NCBI GenBank assembly: GCA_030549335.1
Contig: CM060196.1
Span: forward strand, 70,144,139-70,208,138
Source of the DNA: Pontederia crassipes
Taxonomy: Eukaryota; Streptophyta; Magnoliopsida; Commelinales; Pontederiaceae
DNA length: 64,000 bases
Direction: 5' to 3'
Positions within the stretch are counted from its first letter, which is position 1. Each line of letters begins with the position of its first letter. The translations under genes were made by a program, and so were the position numbers. This document shows, in pieces, positions 36,908 to 47,983 of this stretch. The notes beneath the pieces are model-generated. The model did no database searches and was not told the origin of the DNA. It saw only the letters and a list, made by a program, of their open reading frames with translations.

Positions 36908-37827
36908 TTGCTGCTTTGTAGTCTAATCTATCTATCTCTGTGTGCGTGTGTGTAGCATAAAAGTTTATATCGTGCTTAAAATGCAAGTGTGTTCTCTGGA
37001 GGGTAAATAATCACGCCACCAGTCGACAGTAGTAAAGCATGCACCGTTAGTGAGCGTCATGATTTTGTGCCTTATATGTAAATTATGAGTGCACGCCTTC
37101 TGCAATATGAAAAAAAAAGTGATGTCCTTCTTTTGTGTGCAGTGAGGAAGAAAGTGAAAAAGTTATTCATAATGTAAATAATTATGAATAATGAATGCAT
37201 GCATTTTGCAAGAAAAAGCAGTGATATCTTTTCTGCATGTAAATAACGTGAATGCATGCATGAATATGCTAATCACAATGTCAATAATTATATATGCAAT
37301 ACTCGCAATAAAGATTAATGATGTCTCTTCTCTTTCTGGGGTGCGTCGAAGGGAAAAAAAACGTTAAACATAATTCATAATGTCAATCTTGAACGTGACA
37401 CAAATGTAAGAGGAATGAAAGAGCCATTTTCATCCTAGATATATATTGCCGTAGAGCTATATATTATAGAATACGTGTGGTTTTTAGAGGGAAAAGTATA
37501 GACAATCTATATGCGTACAATTAATGTTGGTAGTTGGATCTTAACGGCTCTCAATTTTACTCTTGTGTTTCCATTTGGTGTTTCACCTTATTTTAAATAA
37601 TTTAATGTATTGGAATTTAACAATAAACTAATTTAATACTTGCATCATTTTTTTCTTTTCTATTTCTCATCTTTCTTTTCAGTTCTATATGTATACTTGC
37701 TCGCGTCAACTCTTCATATAAAATCATAATAGAGGGACATAAGTTTCATCAATATATTAAAGCAAGTGATTGATTTATTATATAATAAAAAAAATACGGC
37801 ATATTATTCCTAAAGGATATGTCATAT
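36908..37827 (+). other. 3' flank of FRO
   Basis: AT-rich. A possible polyadenylation signal AATAAA lies at 37307-37312, about 400 nt after the stop. Bases 37,118-37,400 hold three loosely related stretches with TGATGTC/TGATATC followed by TTCTTTT and then CATAATGT(C/A)AAT, plus two GCATGCATG-like motifs. No gene is seen after this. Confidence 0.4.
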
Positions 37828-38471
37828 TGTTGAGAAACCGAGCAATACATCTTCAAAAAGGACTTCGAGAATGTCGGAACGACCCACCGGAAAATTTTTC
37901 AAAATAATCGAGACGCCGAAAAGCCAAGACATTCCGATCATTGATAACAACATCGGTTAAAGGCCGATAACGGAAACACGAAGAGAATGCTCCTACCCTC
38001 CGACAAAAACGTCAGAAAATCAACCGGTGATTACCACCGAGAAATAGAGACCCGAAGAACAAATTTGGGAAAGAACAGAGGTAAATATGAGGAACGAGAT
38101 GAAAACAGAGAATGAATTTTTAGATTTGAAAAAGAGAAACTAGATGTTCCGATCGATGAAGAGTAAAACCAAAAAACGAGATGCTGAAATGAGATTACGA
38201 TCGTTGAAGTCTAAGCCATGGAGATGCTGAAGAGGGGAATGACGCTGCTGAACAATTTGTCGAACACAAGCTAGGCAGCAACTCATTACACAACAGAGAA
38301 GAAGCAAACAGAAATGATAGAATAACAAATGCGAAGGAGACAAAGAAGAGCAAGATCTGAGAAGACAATGAAATGTAGATAAGAAGGTGAGATCTAAATG
38401 GAGACCAGAGACTAGAAAACGAGATGAAATACAAAAAGGAAGATGCAGAAGATGCAGGGAACAAGACAATA

Positions 38472-38537
38472 TCAAGAAATTGGCCTGAAGCTTCGATCTG
38501 GCACAATCTTGATGTCGTCTGGGCTTTTGGGTGCCAT
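38472..38537 (-). pseudogene. Copia gag start fragment
   Basis: The first ATG frame after the primer site gives about 21 codons (beginning MAPKSPDD) and then a stop. It is in the place of a gag start but too short for a domain match. Confidence 0.35.
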
Positions 38538-38658
38538 TTTGTTGCTGGTGTTTCGCCCGGTGACGATCGAGATGAAGCAGAGACTACGGTGGATCTTCTG
38601 GTAGAGACGACGACGAGCAACGACTAGGTGGGAGCTCAGGTGGATCGTGAACAACTCA

Positions 38659-38670
38659 GCTCTGATACCA
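38659..38670 (-). other. Primer-binding site of the copia remnant
   Basis: The minus strand reads TGGTATCAGAGC immediately after the LTR end CTCAACA. Confidence 0.9.
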
Positions 38671-39029
38671 TGTTGAGAAATCGAGCTCCACTCAGTCATC
38701 GGTCGTAGATCTCTCACTCGCCGAAAAGAGATGGAAGAAGAACGCGAACACGCAGAAGGGAAAAAGGAAAAGGAGGCAGAGTGGGTAAAATTCTATTAAA
38801 AGTAAAGAACACTACAATGACACACGGCACCAACTCACACTTTAGAGATCTATTTACACTAAAATATAACCGACATAAGGAGAATTTAACAGTACTAACT
38901 ACAGACTGCTGCTACAATGAAACAAAAGAACAAGGCAGGCTATACATGATACACTTTCTGCAACTCTGTAAGTCCGACAAAGGAGCAGAACAGAACACGA
39001 GCTGTGACGACGCTACGCATCTTCCAACA
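38671..39029 (-). repeat. 5' LTR of the copia remnant
   Basis: On the minus strand it starts TGTTGGAAGATGC and ends TTTCTCAACA. The outer boundary is fixed by the CATAT duplication and the inner one by the primer site. Confidence 0.8.
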
Positions 39030-39034
39030 CATAT

Positions 39035-41559
39035 GAAGGGAGCAAGTGCGGCTGAGTATAACATATACTGCAACAAAAGTAACACACCTATGCCACAAAT
39101 TTGCAGACTACACGTTCCATATACAAATTTGTATTAGTTGGTTTATCTTACTTAGATGCCATTTTTATTTATTTAATTATATACTTATATGTTCAGGGAT
39201 ATATTTTTCTATCGAGGGAGTAATATTGTACGGATATTAAACTTACTGTGTGTAATATGGAAGTTTCATTTTATGCAAATTAATTAGTAGGTATATAAAC
39301 TTATTACTCTAACGCACTATTAAAATGTGTATAATATATCTTTTTTTTCTGTTTTTCTAGATCTATTGTTTACATGTTCTCCATTTTTATAATTTGACTA
39401 ATATATTTCCATTAAATTCAAAAAATATTATAATCAACCATAGACTTTGAAAAGAAACATTAACGAAAAAAATTGCTATAAAATTAATTATATCATTTAT
39501 TGTATATAACATATTTATAATATCTTCTGAGTAATAAATAATTACTTTACTACTTAATTTATTTTTCTATTTTATTTTTTTGTTTTCTAAGTATTTTATT
39601 CATTTATTTTTTAAAAAAATGATAGATAAATATATATATTCATACAATAACAAAAATAATTTATCAATGTGAGAGAGAAGAGAGAGAGGGGGGGGGGGGG
39701 GGGGTTTAATTTGATAACAAGAGAAATTATTTTATTTGGTAATAAAAGAAGAATTAATTTGGTATGAAATTATCTATTCCTCCTCATTTTATCAAATGAG
39801 GTGAAATAAACAAATGTAGTGTTTGAAATGTTTAGTTATTCCATTCACCTATCTTAACTTAGATAAAAAAAAGTAACTAAACATGATTTAATTAATCTCA
39901 TTTTTTCATATTTCATCCCACCCTTTGAAATTTCTCAATTCAAACAAACCCTAAAAGAATCAAATTTTAAAACTAGAGTTTCATGATTAACGTTTTTCAT
40001 ATAAGTAATTGCTCATTTTAGATATACATTACTCATACAAAAAACTATTTTATTTATGAGCTATAATTTATTTTAAAACCGTTATATAAAAAGCCGCTAT
40101 AAATAACTCATATGCATAAACCGTTTTTCATTTTAGACTATAATTTAAGATTATTTGGATAATATTAGACTTGACAGTTTATACGATGTCAATAATTAAA
40201 TAGTTAGTTCATCCAAAAGTAGTTATTTATGTATCCTGAATGCATCAATGTAATTAATGATAAAAAATGTGAGAATTGTTGGAATAATTTTTACGATTTA
40301 TCTAACTATATTTTAATGATATAAATCTCAAACGATTAAGGAGATATATCTAAAGTGCTAAAAAACTTTAATTCAAGATAGATAATTTTATACATTGAAC
40401 TTTACTCTATATTATAATATGTTTCAATTATATTTAGATCTTTATTAATTTAGATAATTTTTTTACATTTTCAAAGAATAAAAAAATATTTCATTTTGAT
40501 AATCATCTAAAAAGTTATATTTAAAATAGTGTAGGACGATTAAAAATGGACAATAGAGTGGCTGAGATTTTTTTTAATTGATTTGAGGGATCGACTGATC
40601 AAACTTTTTGTAGTCGACCATGGAGAAATTGCAATCTAACTATCAATTAGACTAATTCTCTCAATGGCTCAATCGAACGAACAACTAGTTGAAATAGTGG
40701 TTAAGAAAGTACAATGGGTCATTGGAACTCCAATGACCAAATTCTCAAAATTTGAATGTTTTCTTCCTTTTCCTCCTTCCTTTGTGAGAGAAGTTAAATT
40801 GTATTAGAGGGAAAATAAAAAAAAAATTCATTGTGTATGACTATGAGCTACCTCTTAAGGTAGACAAAATGATGTGAATTTATGTTTTCTTTGGAGAAAA
40901 GGTTTGTTTAATTCCTGAAGTGGAGAAAAGTGCATTTTTTTTTATAACAGAGCATTTCAATATTGAGAAGTCGAAACAGAGACGTCAAGAAATTAGATCA
41001 AATCTTGTCAATAAATTTTAAGTTTATCTTATTTTCTTTCTTGCTCTATTACTTCATTGTATTGGTATGAATTGGTATGATGTTTTATCGTTGATTTTAT
41101 GAAATCGATTTAAAATGTTAAACACCAATTCACCTTTATGTAATCCAACATGAAGCTAAGCGAACTTGGGTTCAAGGAAGAGACAAGACCATCTCAATCA
41201 TGACCAATTTGCATCGATTTTTCAAAAATTGTTCCAACCTGATTTTGATCTCGATCGGGACCAAACCGGGACGTCCCATTTCATTTAGGATAAAAATCCA
41301 GACAATCCCCAATTATCCCAATTCAATATAAATTCGATAATTTATAATATATATAATATATTTATTAGTATGATACAAATATGATAGTTATCAATTAAAT
41401 TACATATATAATAGTATAATAAAATGCATGTTTATGATATGTAATAAAATAGAAAATTTTAATCAATATAAACACAAATATAATATTTCCTAAAATATAT
41501 GAGCATATAATATATATGACTAGGGCTAAAGACGCGAGACTCAATCTTCCATCCGATTA
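39035..41559. other. AT-rich intergenic DNA with a poly(G) tract
   Basis: No coding frame or element with clear ends is seen. (GA)n at about 39,671-39,687 runs into 17 consecutive G residues (39,688-39,704). Bases 41,210-41,340 (rich in GGGAC/GATCGGGACC) may be a decayed small element. Confidence 0.45.
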
Positions 41560-42379
41560 AAGTAGGAGTGTAAGAAAAATCCAACCAATCCGAAAAATCT
41601 ATCCGATTCTAAAAAATCAAACTGAAAAAAAATTAAAAATTAGAGGCCGAATATGATTTAGGGTGATTTTTAAAAGAATTAAAATTCACCTTCTAAAATT
41701 AGAGACTCACCCGAAAAAACCGTAGGGGCAGAGACGGAGCTACAGTGTAGCTAGGGGACTTTTTCTAAGCATTGATTATTAGTATATAAATCATATAAAG
41801 TTTGTTAATTAAAGCACAGTTTGGCCCCCCTAAACTTCTGCACATAACACATATTAATGAATATTAGAAAATATTTTATACATATAAAATATTTTCTCAA
41901 TTTTACTGCTTTTATTCTTATTTTTTGTGTTTATTAGCCTATTTTTTCTTATTTATGAAATAAAAACTACAAAGTCATCATCTATGGCCCCCCAACCTCC
42001 GACGCCGGCTCCGTCCCTGCGTAGGGGTCCGTGAAGTCCGTTCTCATTTATAAATTTTTATTTATATAATTAATACATATGTTATCAATTCTTTTATTAT
42101 AGATATAATATTTTTTGTATAAAATTTCATACTTTTCTATCACATTATCAAACACTAATCTAATAACTTTAAATTTTTGGTAATATATTTTTTATTAAAT
42201 ATAAAATTAAATATTTTATATTAATTTTAATTTATTATATATATTTATAAAATATAATTATAAAAATGTAGGGCCCCAAAAAAACCAACCCGCTAGATGG
42301 TGGTTTTTATTTTTTTAAAATGATTTTAGGACGGTTTTTTTGAATTTTAAAAACTAACCCGAAAAGTAGTAGTTGATTT
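41560..42379. repeat. Decayed TIR-type element, left portion
   Basis: It begins near GTGTAAGAAAAATCCAACC and contains motifs like (T)CCGAAAAATC that recur, inverted, at 45,435-45,908. It is interrupted by a hAT MITE and cut on the right by a solo LTR. A possible right end lies near 44,770-44,790. Class uncertain. Confidence 0.35.
41729..42019. mobile_element. hAT-type MITE, 291 bp
   Basis: The inverted termini are CAGAGACGGAGC and CAGGGACGGAGC. An exact 8-bp duplication CGTAGGGG flanks it (41721-41728 and 42020-42027), the size typical of hAT transposition. The interior is AT-rich and non-coding. Confidence 0.92.
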
Positions 42380-43374
42380 TGATGCGGAGAAATTATGTAT
42401 ATTTTTCATCTATTTTCAACATGCATACTCCATGTTTTATTATATTCTCATGCTTGAACACATGATTTATTATTGAAAATACAACATCTATTATTTCTTT
42501 ACATCCATCTTCTAAATATTGTATTTCTGAAATATTATTACTTGTGTTGATTGCTTTCCATATAGAAATCTCAATCGATAATTCATATGGGCATTCAGGT
42601 GTATGTCCGCACACACATGTATAAGGGCATACGAGTGTGTTCCCCCAACCTAAACTCTTAGACAAATTTGAAGGCAGACGACACAATTCACCAGTCCAAC
42701 TATCCAAAGCAGCAAACAACAAAGAAAATAATATTTTTTCACGTCAGCCTAACAGATCCCTTGCAATAAAGGAAGGAAGCACTTATATGGGTAGATGTGG
42801 ACAATAAAAAGACTTTAGGATAGTGAACATGTGGCAAGCTAAGGAAAAGATAGCGAAGAATGACCACCAGAAAATTTTTTTTTACTAGGACAAATGGACA
42901 GGTGGTGAGCTGAAGGAAGGTAACCATGCAGGGCCATAAAGGCACCTTTTTTGGCTAGAAAAGCTGAAGAAGAATATGACAAAATAATTGGAAAAGGTGA
43001 TGGACAAGTGGCACAATCCCTTGGGTTATAAAAGGGCAAAAGGGCTGTTGGAGAAGGGTTTCCAATCAGTTCCAAACTTTGGCTGAGTTAGGATCCATTG
43101 GAGAGGAGGCTGCACTAACAGCTTCCCTTCTCCCTTCTCTCTTGTATTTTCCTTTCTTCTTTTCTTTCTTTTCTAATTTTCGTAATGTGTAACTAACCAA
43201 TGAACTAGTGGCTGAGAGATGCTGATCATGACTTTCAAATTCTGTTCTTATTCTTCATTGATGCTTTGACGACTAGCTGAATGTCGAGCTTGCTATGGTT
43301 TGAATGATATAAGTTTTGATCTTTGTTTCATTATATAACTCTTGACCTTTTGGATTTGCATTTAGAAAGTTCAT

Positions 43375-43607
43375 GAATCGTCTTCATCTTGCACACTGAC
43401 CATAGGGATGTTATAGCCTCTGAGCCATCGAACGCAAAGAAATCGAGCTTTGATGAAGACGATTCTACGTGGTTTCCTTATTTTTCCTCACAGTTGTAAG
43501 CTGGGGGAGTTCTTGAATCATTGCTGTCTTGCACCTCCGACCGTAGTGACATTAAAGGCTCTATGCGATCGAACGTAGAGAAATCGAACTTTGGCATGCA
43601 ATGATTC
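43375..43607 (+). other. Two related stem-loops in the LTR leader
   Basis: Stem-loop 1: GAATCGTCTTCATC (43375-43388) pairs perfectly with 43452-43465. Stem-loop 2: GAATCATTGC (43515-43524) pairs perfectly with 43598-43607, and TGTC (43525-43528) extends it with 43593-43596 past a one-base bulge. The ~63-nt loops are clearly homologous (shared TTGCAC, GACC, ATCGAACG, GAAATCGA), yet the stems differ in sequence on both sides. They lie about 320-550 nt after the expected transcription start. Confidence 0.7.
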
Positions 43608-44155
43608 GTAGTTTAAATTTTTACAAAGTTACCAATGACAGTTCTTCATGATTTGGTTTTGACGTCGTTCACTTTCTGATCCCCGACTTGAAAATGTTAT
43701 GCGTATTCAGAGTTTCTAGCAATAAATGATCGCATTGAGTTGGAGATTGGGATCATATTACATGGATTCAAAGAGTGTTCGTTCTTTGTCATTGTTGTCT
43801 TCGATTCCTTTCGATTTTGAAAAGTTCTACCCGAGAGGGAATATTCTCTTACCCTCGTATGTAATCGGCGACCCGAATAGGGCGAATAATAAATGAGTGA
43901 CTTTTGAAGAATTTCCAGCAATCCTAAATCGCACTTCCTAAATCGATCTTTTCTCTCCTTTTAAATCGTCTAAATAGCCTCAATGGCATTTTTAGTTCCT
44001 CACATTCTACTCGAGAGGGTTGTCCTTATTCCATTGAGACGAGTGCAAGCCGATCGTCGGTGTCTTTCCCTTTGTGTATTTCTCTTGAATGTTTGAATGC
44101 TTATTTGTCGTAGAGCCTTAGGTCAATTCAAAGAGGAAGGGTCGATTCTTATGCT

Positions 44156-44255
44156 CAGTCACCATGCACAAGAGTGATGGTGGAGCTGAACATATGAATC
44201 TCTTTACATGTGTAAACTGGACTTGCCGCAAGCACGAGAGTGTCGTAGACAAGTC
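44156..44255 (+). other. Second pair of stem-loops in the LTR leader
   Basis: CACCAT (44160-44165) pairs with ATGGTG (44177-44182) around the loop GCACAAGAGTG, and flanking TCAG/CTGA can extend it. GACTTG (44220-44225) pairs with CAAGTC (44250-44255) around a loop holding GCACGAGAGTG. Again the loop is conserved and the stem is not. Confidence 0.55.
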
Positions 44256-44632
44256 AAGTAATCCTTATCACGATGATACTTTAATATATACGTTAAAGGA
44301 CATTCATACATTTTTATTTTAAATGAAGTTCAGAGAATGTAAGTTCCAAGTGAAAACATTTTCCATCTCTAGTGCTTAGCTACATTAGTCTTTGTCTAAT
44401 TTGGCATTAAAAATTCATAAAAATTAGTGTAATATTATTTGTTGTGATTTCTAATTTATAACATTTCACTTTCTTATTTTGAACAGCATCTATAGACTTA
44501 GTTTTTCTTTCGAATGGTTTTAAATGTCTCTGTGGATCGAACCTTAAGCACTACAATGATGCACCGTATACTTGCGAAATGCATTTTGATAGTATAAAGA
44601 TATTATAAATTTTAAAACTTCATTCGACATCA

Positions 44633-45434
44633 TTTTTTGTGTTCAAGAGCAACACACCAGAATAAATGGTGGACCTATGTCTTAGAGGCTCACGCTCCCT
44701 TAAATGTTGCATTTTCTATACACACTTTATGTGAGTCAAATCTTTTTAGACCAAAAATTTGACCCGATCCGAAGTACTTTCACCCCGTCGATTAAGTAAC
44801 CAGCCGAGAATAATCCGACAAGAATATAATACATTCAATAAATCCTGAATACACCTTATAAGAGATATTTATAATGAGTAAGAATTATTAATATTAATAT
44901 GATACCCTCACAATACTATAAGATGTTGAAAAAAGATATTTATTTCAATAAAATATTTCACATTTTTTATTGTTTTTAAAAAATAATGCAAAATATTTCA
45001 TTATTTATTAAAAAATAATGTAAAAGGCATGTAATATAGATAGACCATTAAATCTATTTTTCTCTCTTATCTTTTCTCCCCTTCTATGTTTCTATTTTTG
45101 GAAAATAAAATATGTAAACATATCAAACTAAAATCAAAATTAATGAAAATAGCTTCTAAAATTTTATAATATTGTTTTCATTTTCTAATGATTATTTACT
45201 TTATATTGTAATTTCTCCGCTCCATATGTTTTTTTACGCTGTATCCTCCATACATATTAATACATGTGCTAAATTTTTTAAATTTTATTAAAAATTATAA
45301 TATTTATTTCAAAAATAATAATATAATACAAAGGTATTCATAATTACTAGATTAAATTATATTTGTTTTATCATAAGTAGCTTTATATGGAGATATACAT
45401 AAAGGTATTAGTACAATTTATTTTGTTGTCCTAA
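44633..45434. other. AT-rich intergenic DNA
   Basis: No coding frame is seen. Near 44,756-44,790 a short stretch with GACCCGATCCGAAG and CTTTCACCCC may be the displaced right end of the element begun at 41,560. Confidence 0.35.
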
Positions 45435-45908
45435 ATAGGTGTGAAAGCGATTTGGGTCGACCGATTTTTTCAGTTCAAAGAATGATCAATTTTTTAAATT
45501 ATAAAAATCATTCTAAAAACATTTAGAAAAAAGAAAATTCACTTTCTTGCAAATCGAAACTTTCTTTTTTGGATCCCTATTTAATAAAATAATATTTTAA
45601 AAATTATATAATAAATTAATATTAATATATTTAATTTTACAACTAAAGGATATAATTTGAGCTATTAAATTAGGCTTTCATAATGTGATATGAACATATG
45701 AAACTATATAAAAAATATTATACCAATAATAAAAACAATAATTATTTATAAATGAATAATATAAATAAATATTGGTTTCAGGACCCCTACAGTTTTTTGG
45801 GTGGATCCCTAGTTTAAAAAATTGTCCTAAATCGTATTTAGTCCCTTAATTTTTTATTTTTTATCGATTCGATTTTTTCGGATCGATCCGATTTTTCTTA
45901 CATCACTA
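45435..45908. repeat. Decayed TIR-type element
   Basis: The left end reads TAGGTGTGAAAGCGATTTGG and the right end, inverted, TAGTGATGTAAGAAAAATCGG, an imperfect inverted pair. GATCGATCCGA-like motifs lie inside each end. AT-rich, non-coding interior. No clear duplication. Confidence 0.45.
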
Positions 45909-46217
45909 TTCCTAAAACTATATTCCTCTTAATAATGATCATCGATTATATTAGTTACAATTATATATAAAATAATTTATTTTAAAACTATGTAGACGCC
46001 AATGGTTATAAGGGTTGCCCAAAATCATTGAAGTCGCCACGGCGATTGCGATTAGCAAGTGGGCCGATCGAGTAGTAGTTGGATAGGTCGATGCCACCTA
46101 TCTACCCTAATCCCTTTAGTTCGTTTATCTCTTCCACTTATCGATTTTGAACAAAAAAATGTTATTTAATTATATTAGTTATACAAATTTTTTAAATTAT
46201 TTCATTGGCGCGATCTT
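45909..46217. other. Intergenic DNA
   Basis: No gene or repeat boundary seen. Confidence 0.35.
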
Positions 46218-47645
46218 GGATAAAGTACACAAATCCTTCCCCCAACTTTAGATCAATATTTTTACAGACTTCCAATTCTAACTAAATTATCCCCGAACTT
46301 TAACTTTGTTGCATGCATCGTCCTCCTAACCAATAATAGGCGATTTTTCGATTACTTACTGACATGATGTAATAAAATATAATTTAGTAATTTAATTAAA
46401 AAAACTAAAAAAGGAGGCGGCAGCCTCATAGTGGGAACCAAGGGGGCGATGCCCCCACTCCGCAGTGAGAAGGGGAAGGGGCATTTGCCCCATCGCACAA
46501 GGGGCCAACGCCCTCCTCTTCTCCTTCGTCAACAATCGGCGAGAAAGAAGGGGGGTGTGGACCCCCTTTGTCAGCGTGACAAAGGGGGTGGCACCCCCCT
46601 TCTCTCTCATCGACGCGCAAGAGAAAGAAGGGGGGTGTCGGCCCCCCTTTGCCGGTGCAGGAGAGGGGGCTAACACCACTCTTCTCTCTCACCAGCACTG
46701 TGCGAACTCGCACAAGGCCGACAAAGGGGCGTTAGCCCCCGTTTTCTTCTTCGCCGACTGTGAGGAAGAAAAAGGGGGCATCCGCCCCACTTTGTTGGCA
46801 CGTCAAAGGTGGGCCGACGCCCCCTCTCATCGACGAGATAGAAGGGGGCGTCGTCCCCCCTTCGTCGGCGTGATAGAGGGGGTCGATGCCCCCTTCTCAT
46901 CGGCACTGTGCGAGCTCGCATTAACCGACAAAGGGGGCGTTGGGCCATCTTTTCTTCTTCGCCAACTGCAAAGAAGAAAAGGGGGATGGGTCAAAGGGAG
47001 GCTGATACCGCTCTTCACTTTCGTCGGGCGCGACGAGAGAGAAGGGGGGCGTTGGCCCCCTTCGCCCATGCTCCCTTCTCTCTCATCATCACGCGAGAGA
47101 GAGAAGGGGGCCAACGCCCCCTTCTCTATTGTCGCGCGCGAGCGAGAGAGAAGGGTGGCGCCAGCCCCCTTCGTCGGTCCTGTGCAAGCTCGTCATGCGT
47201 CAGCGAGCTCGCATGAAGGGGACACCCTCCTCTGTCGCATCGAGCAAGGGGGGCGTCGCTTCCCTGCGCACCAACGAGGGGCGTGAAATTGCACGAGAGG
47301 TGGTTCCCCCCATTCTCCCTCGTGGTCGGCGAAGGAGAAGAGGGGTGCCCCCTGTGTGGCCAGCGCCCATTCCCCTCCTCTCAGGCACCAGAGAGGAGAG
47401 GAGAGGGGGTGGGGGCGTCACCCCACTTGGTCCGCTACGACGAGAGGCGACAACAAGCCACCGCATCTTTTTTAATTAAATTGTTATATTCTTATTATAT
47501 TTTATTCATCACATCGTCTATTATCTATTAGGAGAATGATGCATACAAGAAAATTAAAGTTCGAAAATAATTTAGTTACAAATTAAAATTGAGAAAGTGT
47601 TGATATATTGATATAAAGTTGAGAAACGATCCGTATAATTTATCC
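46218..47645. mobile_element. Foldback/MULE-like element with ~190-bp inverted ends and GC-rich filling
   Basis: Ends 46,218-46,412 and 47,466-47,645 are inverted copies of each other (shared GGATAAA, CAACTTTA.ATCAATAT, AACTAAATTA, CGAACTTTAA, GCATGCATCG/TGCATCAT, TAATTTAATTAAAAAA). The start, with a 'CAACTTTA' motif, resembles TIRs of plant Mutator-like elements. No 9-bp duplication could be found, so the class is unproven. Confidence 0.6.
46413..47465. repeat. GC-rich hairpin array (~1.05 kb)
   Basis: At least fifteen near-palindromes of the form AAGGGGG-N(4-6)-CCCCCTT, on average every 60-70 bp, separated by TTCTCTCTC / GAGAGAGAA and GCACTGTGCGA-type pieces that are themselves partly palindromic. 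Sequence between units varies. Long open frames in several phases, the longest at 46,465-47,286, arise because G/C-rich repeats lack stops; they read as low-complexity Gly/Arg/Pro/Ala and are not convincing proteins. Confidence 0.75.
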
Positions 47646-47761
47646 GGGTGACTTGCTCCGAGTTTTTATTCTTTTTTGGAGAGAAAAAAACACTCGCAAA
47701 ATGCTTCAACTTCTGTTGGCTTGGTCCCTCTCGTCGCGATCATGTCAAAACATGGCTTATT
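47646..47761. other. Short spacer between the foldback element and the second Tekay-like element
   Basis: Nothing recognised. Confidence 0.35.
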
Positions 47762-47983
47762 TCTAACGCCCCCAAATCGACCAACGTCACGTGGCGAGGA
47801 TCTCTCCGAAGGCGCTACGAAAACGATAACATTTGACTAAAAAATTGACCAAATCTCAATTAAAATGATGACAGGTCAGCAATAAGAATAAAGAAGGAAA
47901 ATAGAAATATCATAATAGCGAAAGTCTCAAAGTACTACAAAATCTCCATGATAACTTCAATATCTGAATTACATCCATGTCCA
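47762..47983 (-). repeat. 3' LTR of second Tekay-like element, piece 1
   Basis: It matches 63,202-63,420 closely. It is broken after GTCCA (47979-47983) by the nested element; the sequence resumes at 56,786. Confidence 0.88.

Larger units (their letters stand above)
37828..39029 (-). mobile_element. Shrunken Ty1-copia remnant with intact outer ends
   Basis: CATAT occurs directly on both sides (37823-37827 and 39030-39034). The left end reads TGTTGAGAAACCGAGC and the 359-bp LTR on the right (38671-39029) begins TGTTGAGAAATCGAGC and ends CCAACA. On the minus strand the right LTR is the 5' LTR, directly followed by a primer site (38659-38670) and a 5' leader with a possible gag start codon at 38535-38537. 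Most of gag, all of pol and nearly all of the 3' LTR are missing. Confidence 0.75.
42380..44632 (+). mobile_element. Solo LTR of a long-LTR retroelement, 2.25 kb
   Basis: It starts TGATGCGG and ends GACATCA. A plus-strand TATAAAAG box lies at 43,027-43,034, a pyrimidine-rich stretch at 43,118-43,180, and near the 3' end is the TGTGGATCGAACC block common to the U5 side of plant Tat/Athila-like and some copia LTRs. No second LTR or primer site follows. The flanking pentamers (GATTT and TTTTT) do not match fully, so the boundaries are less certain than for the other elements. Confidence 0.6.

Noticed and set aside
46465..47286. A 273-codon open frame on the plus strand and overlapping long frames in other phases
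   Set aside because: It lies wholly inside the GC-rich hairpin array, where stop codons are rare in all frames. The translation is low-complexity Gly/Arg/Pro, with no domain, no clear promoter and no codon pattern.
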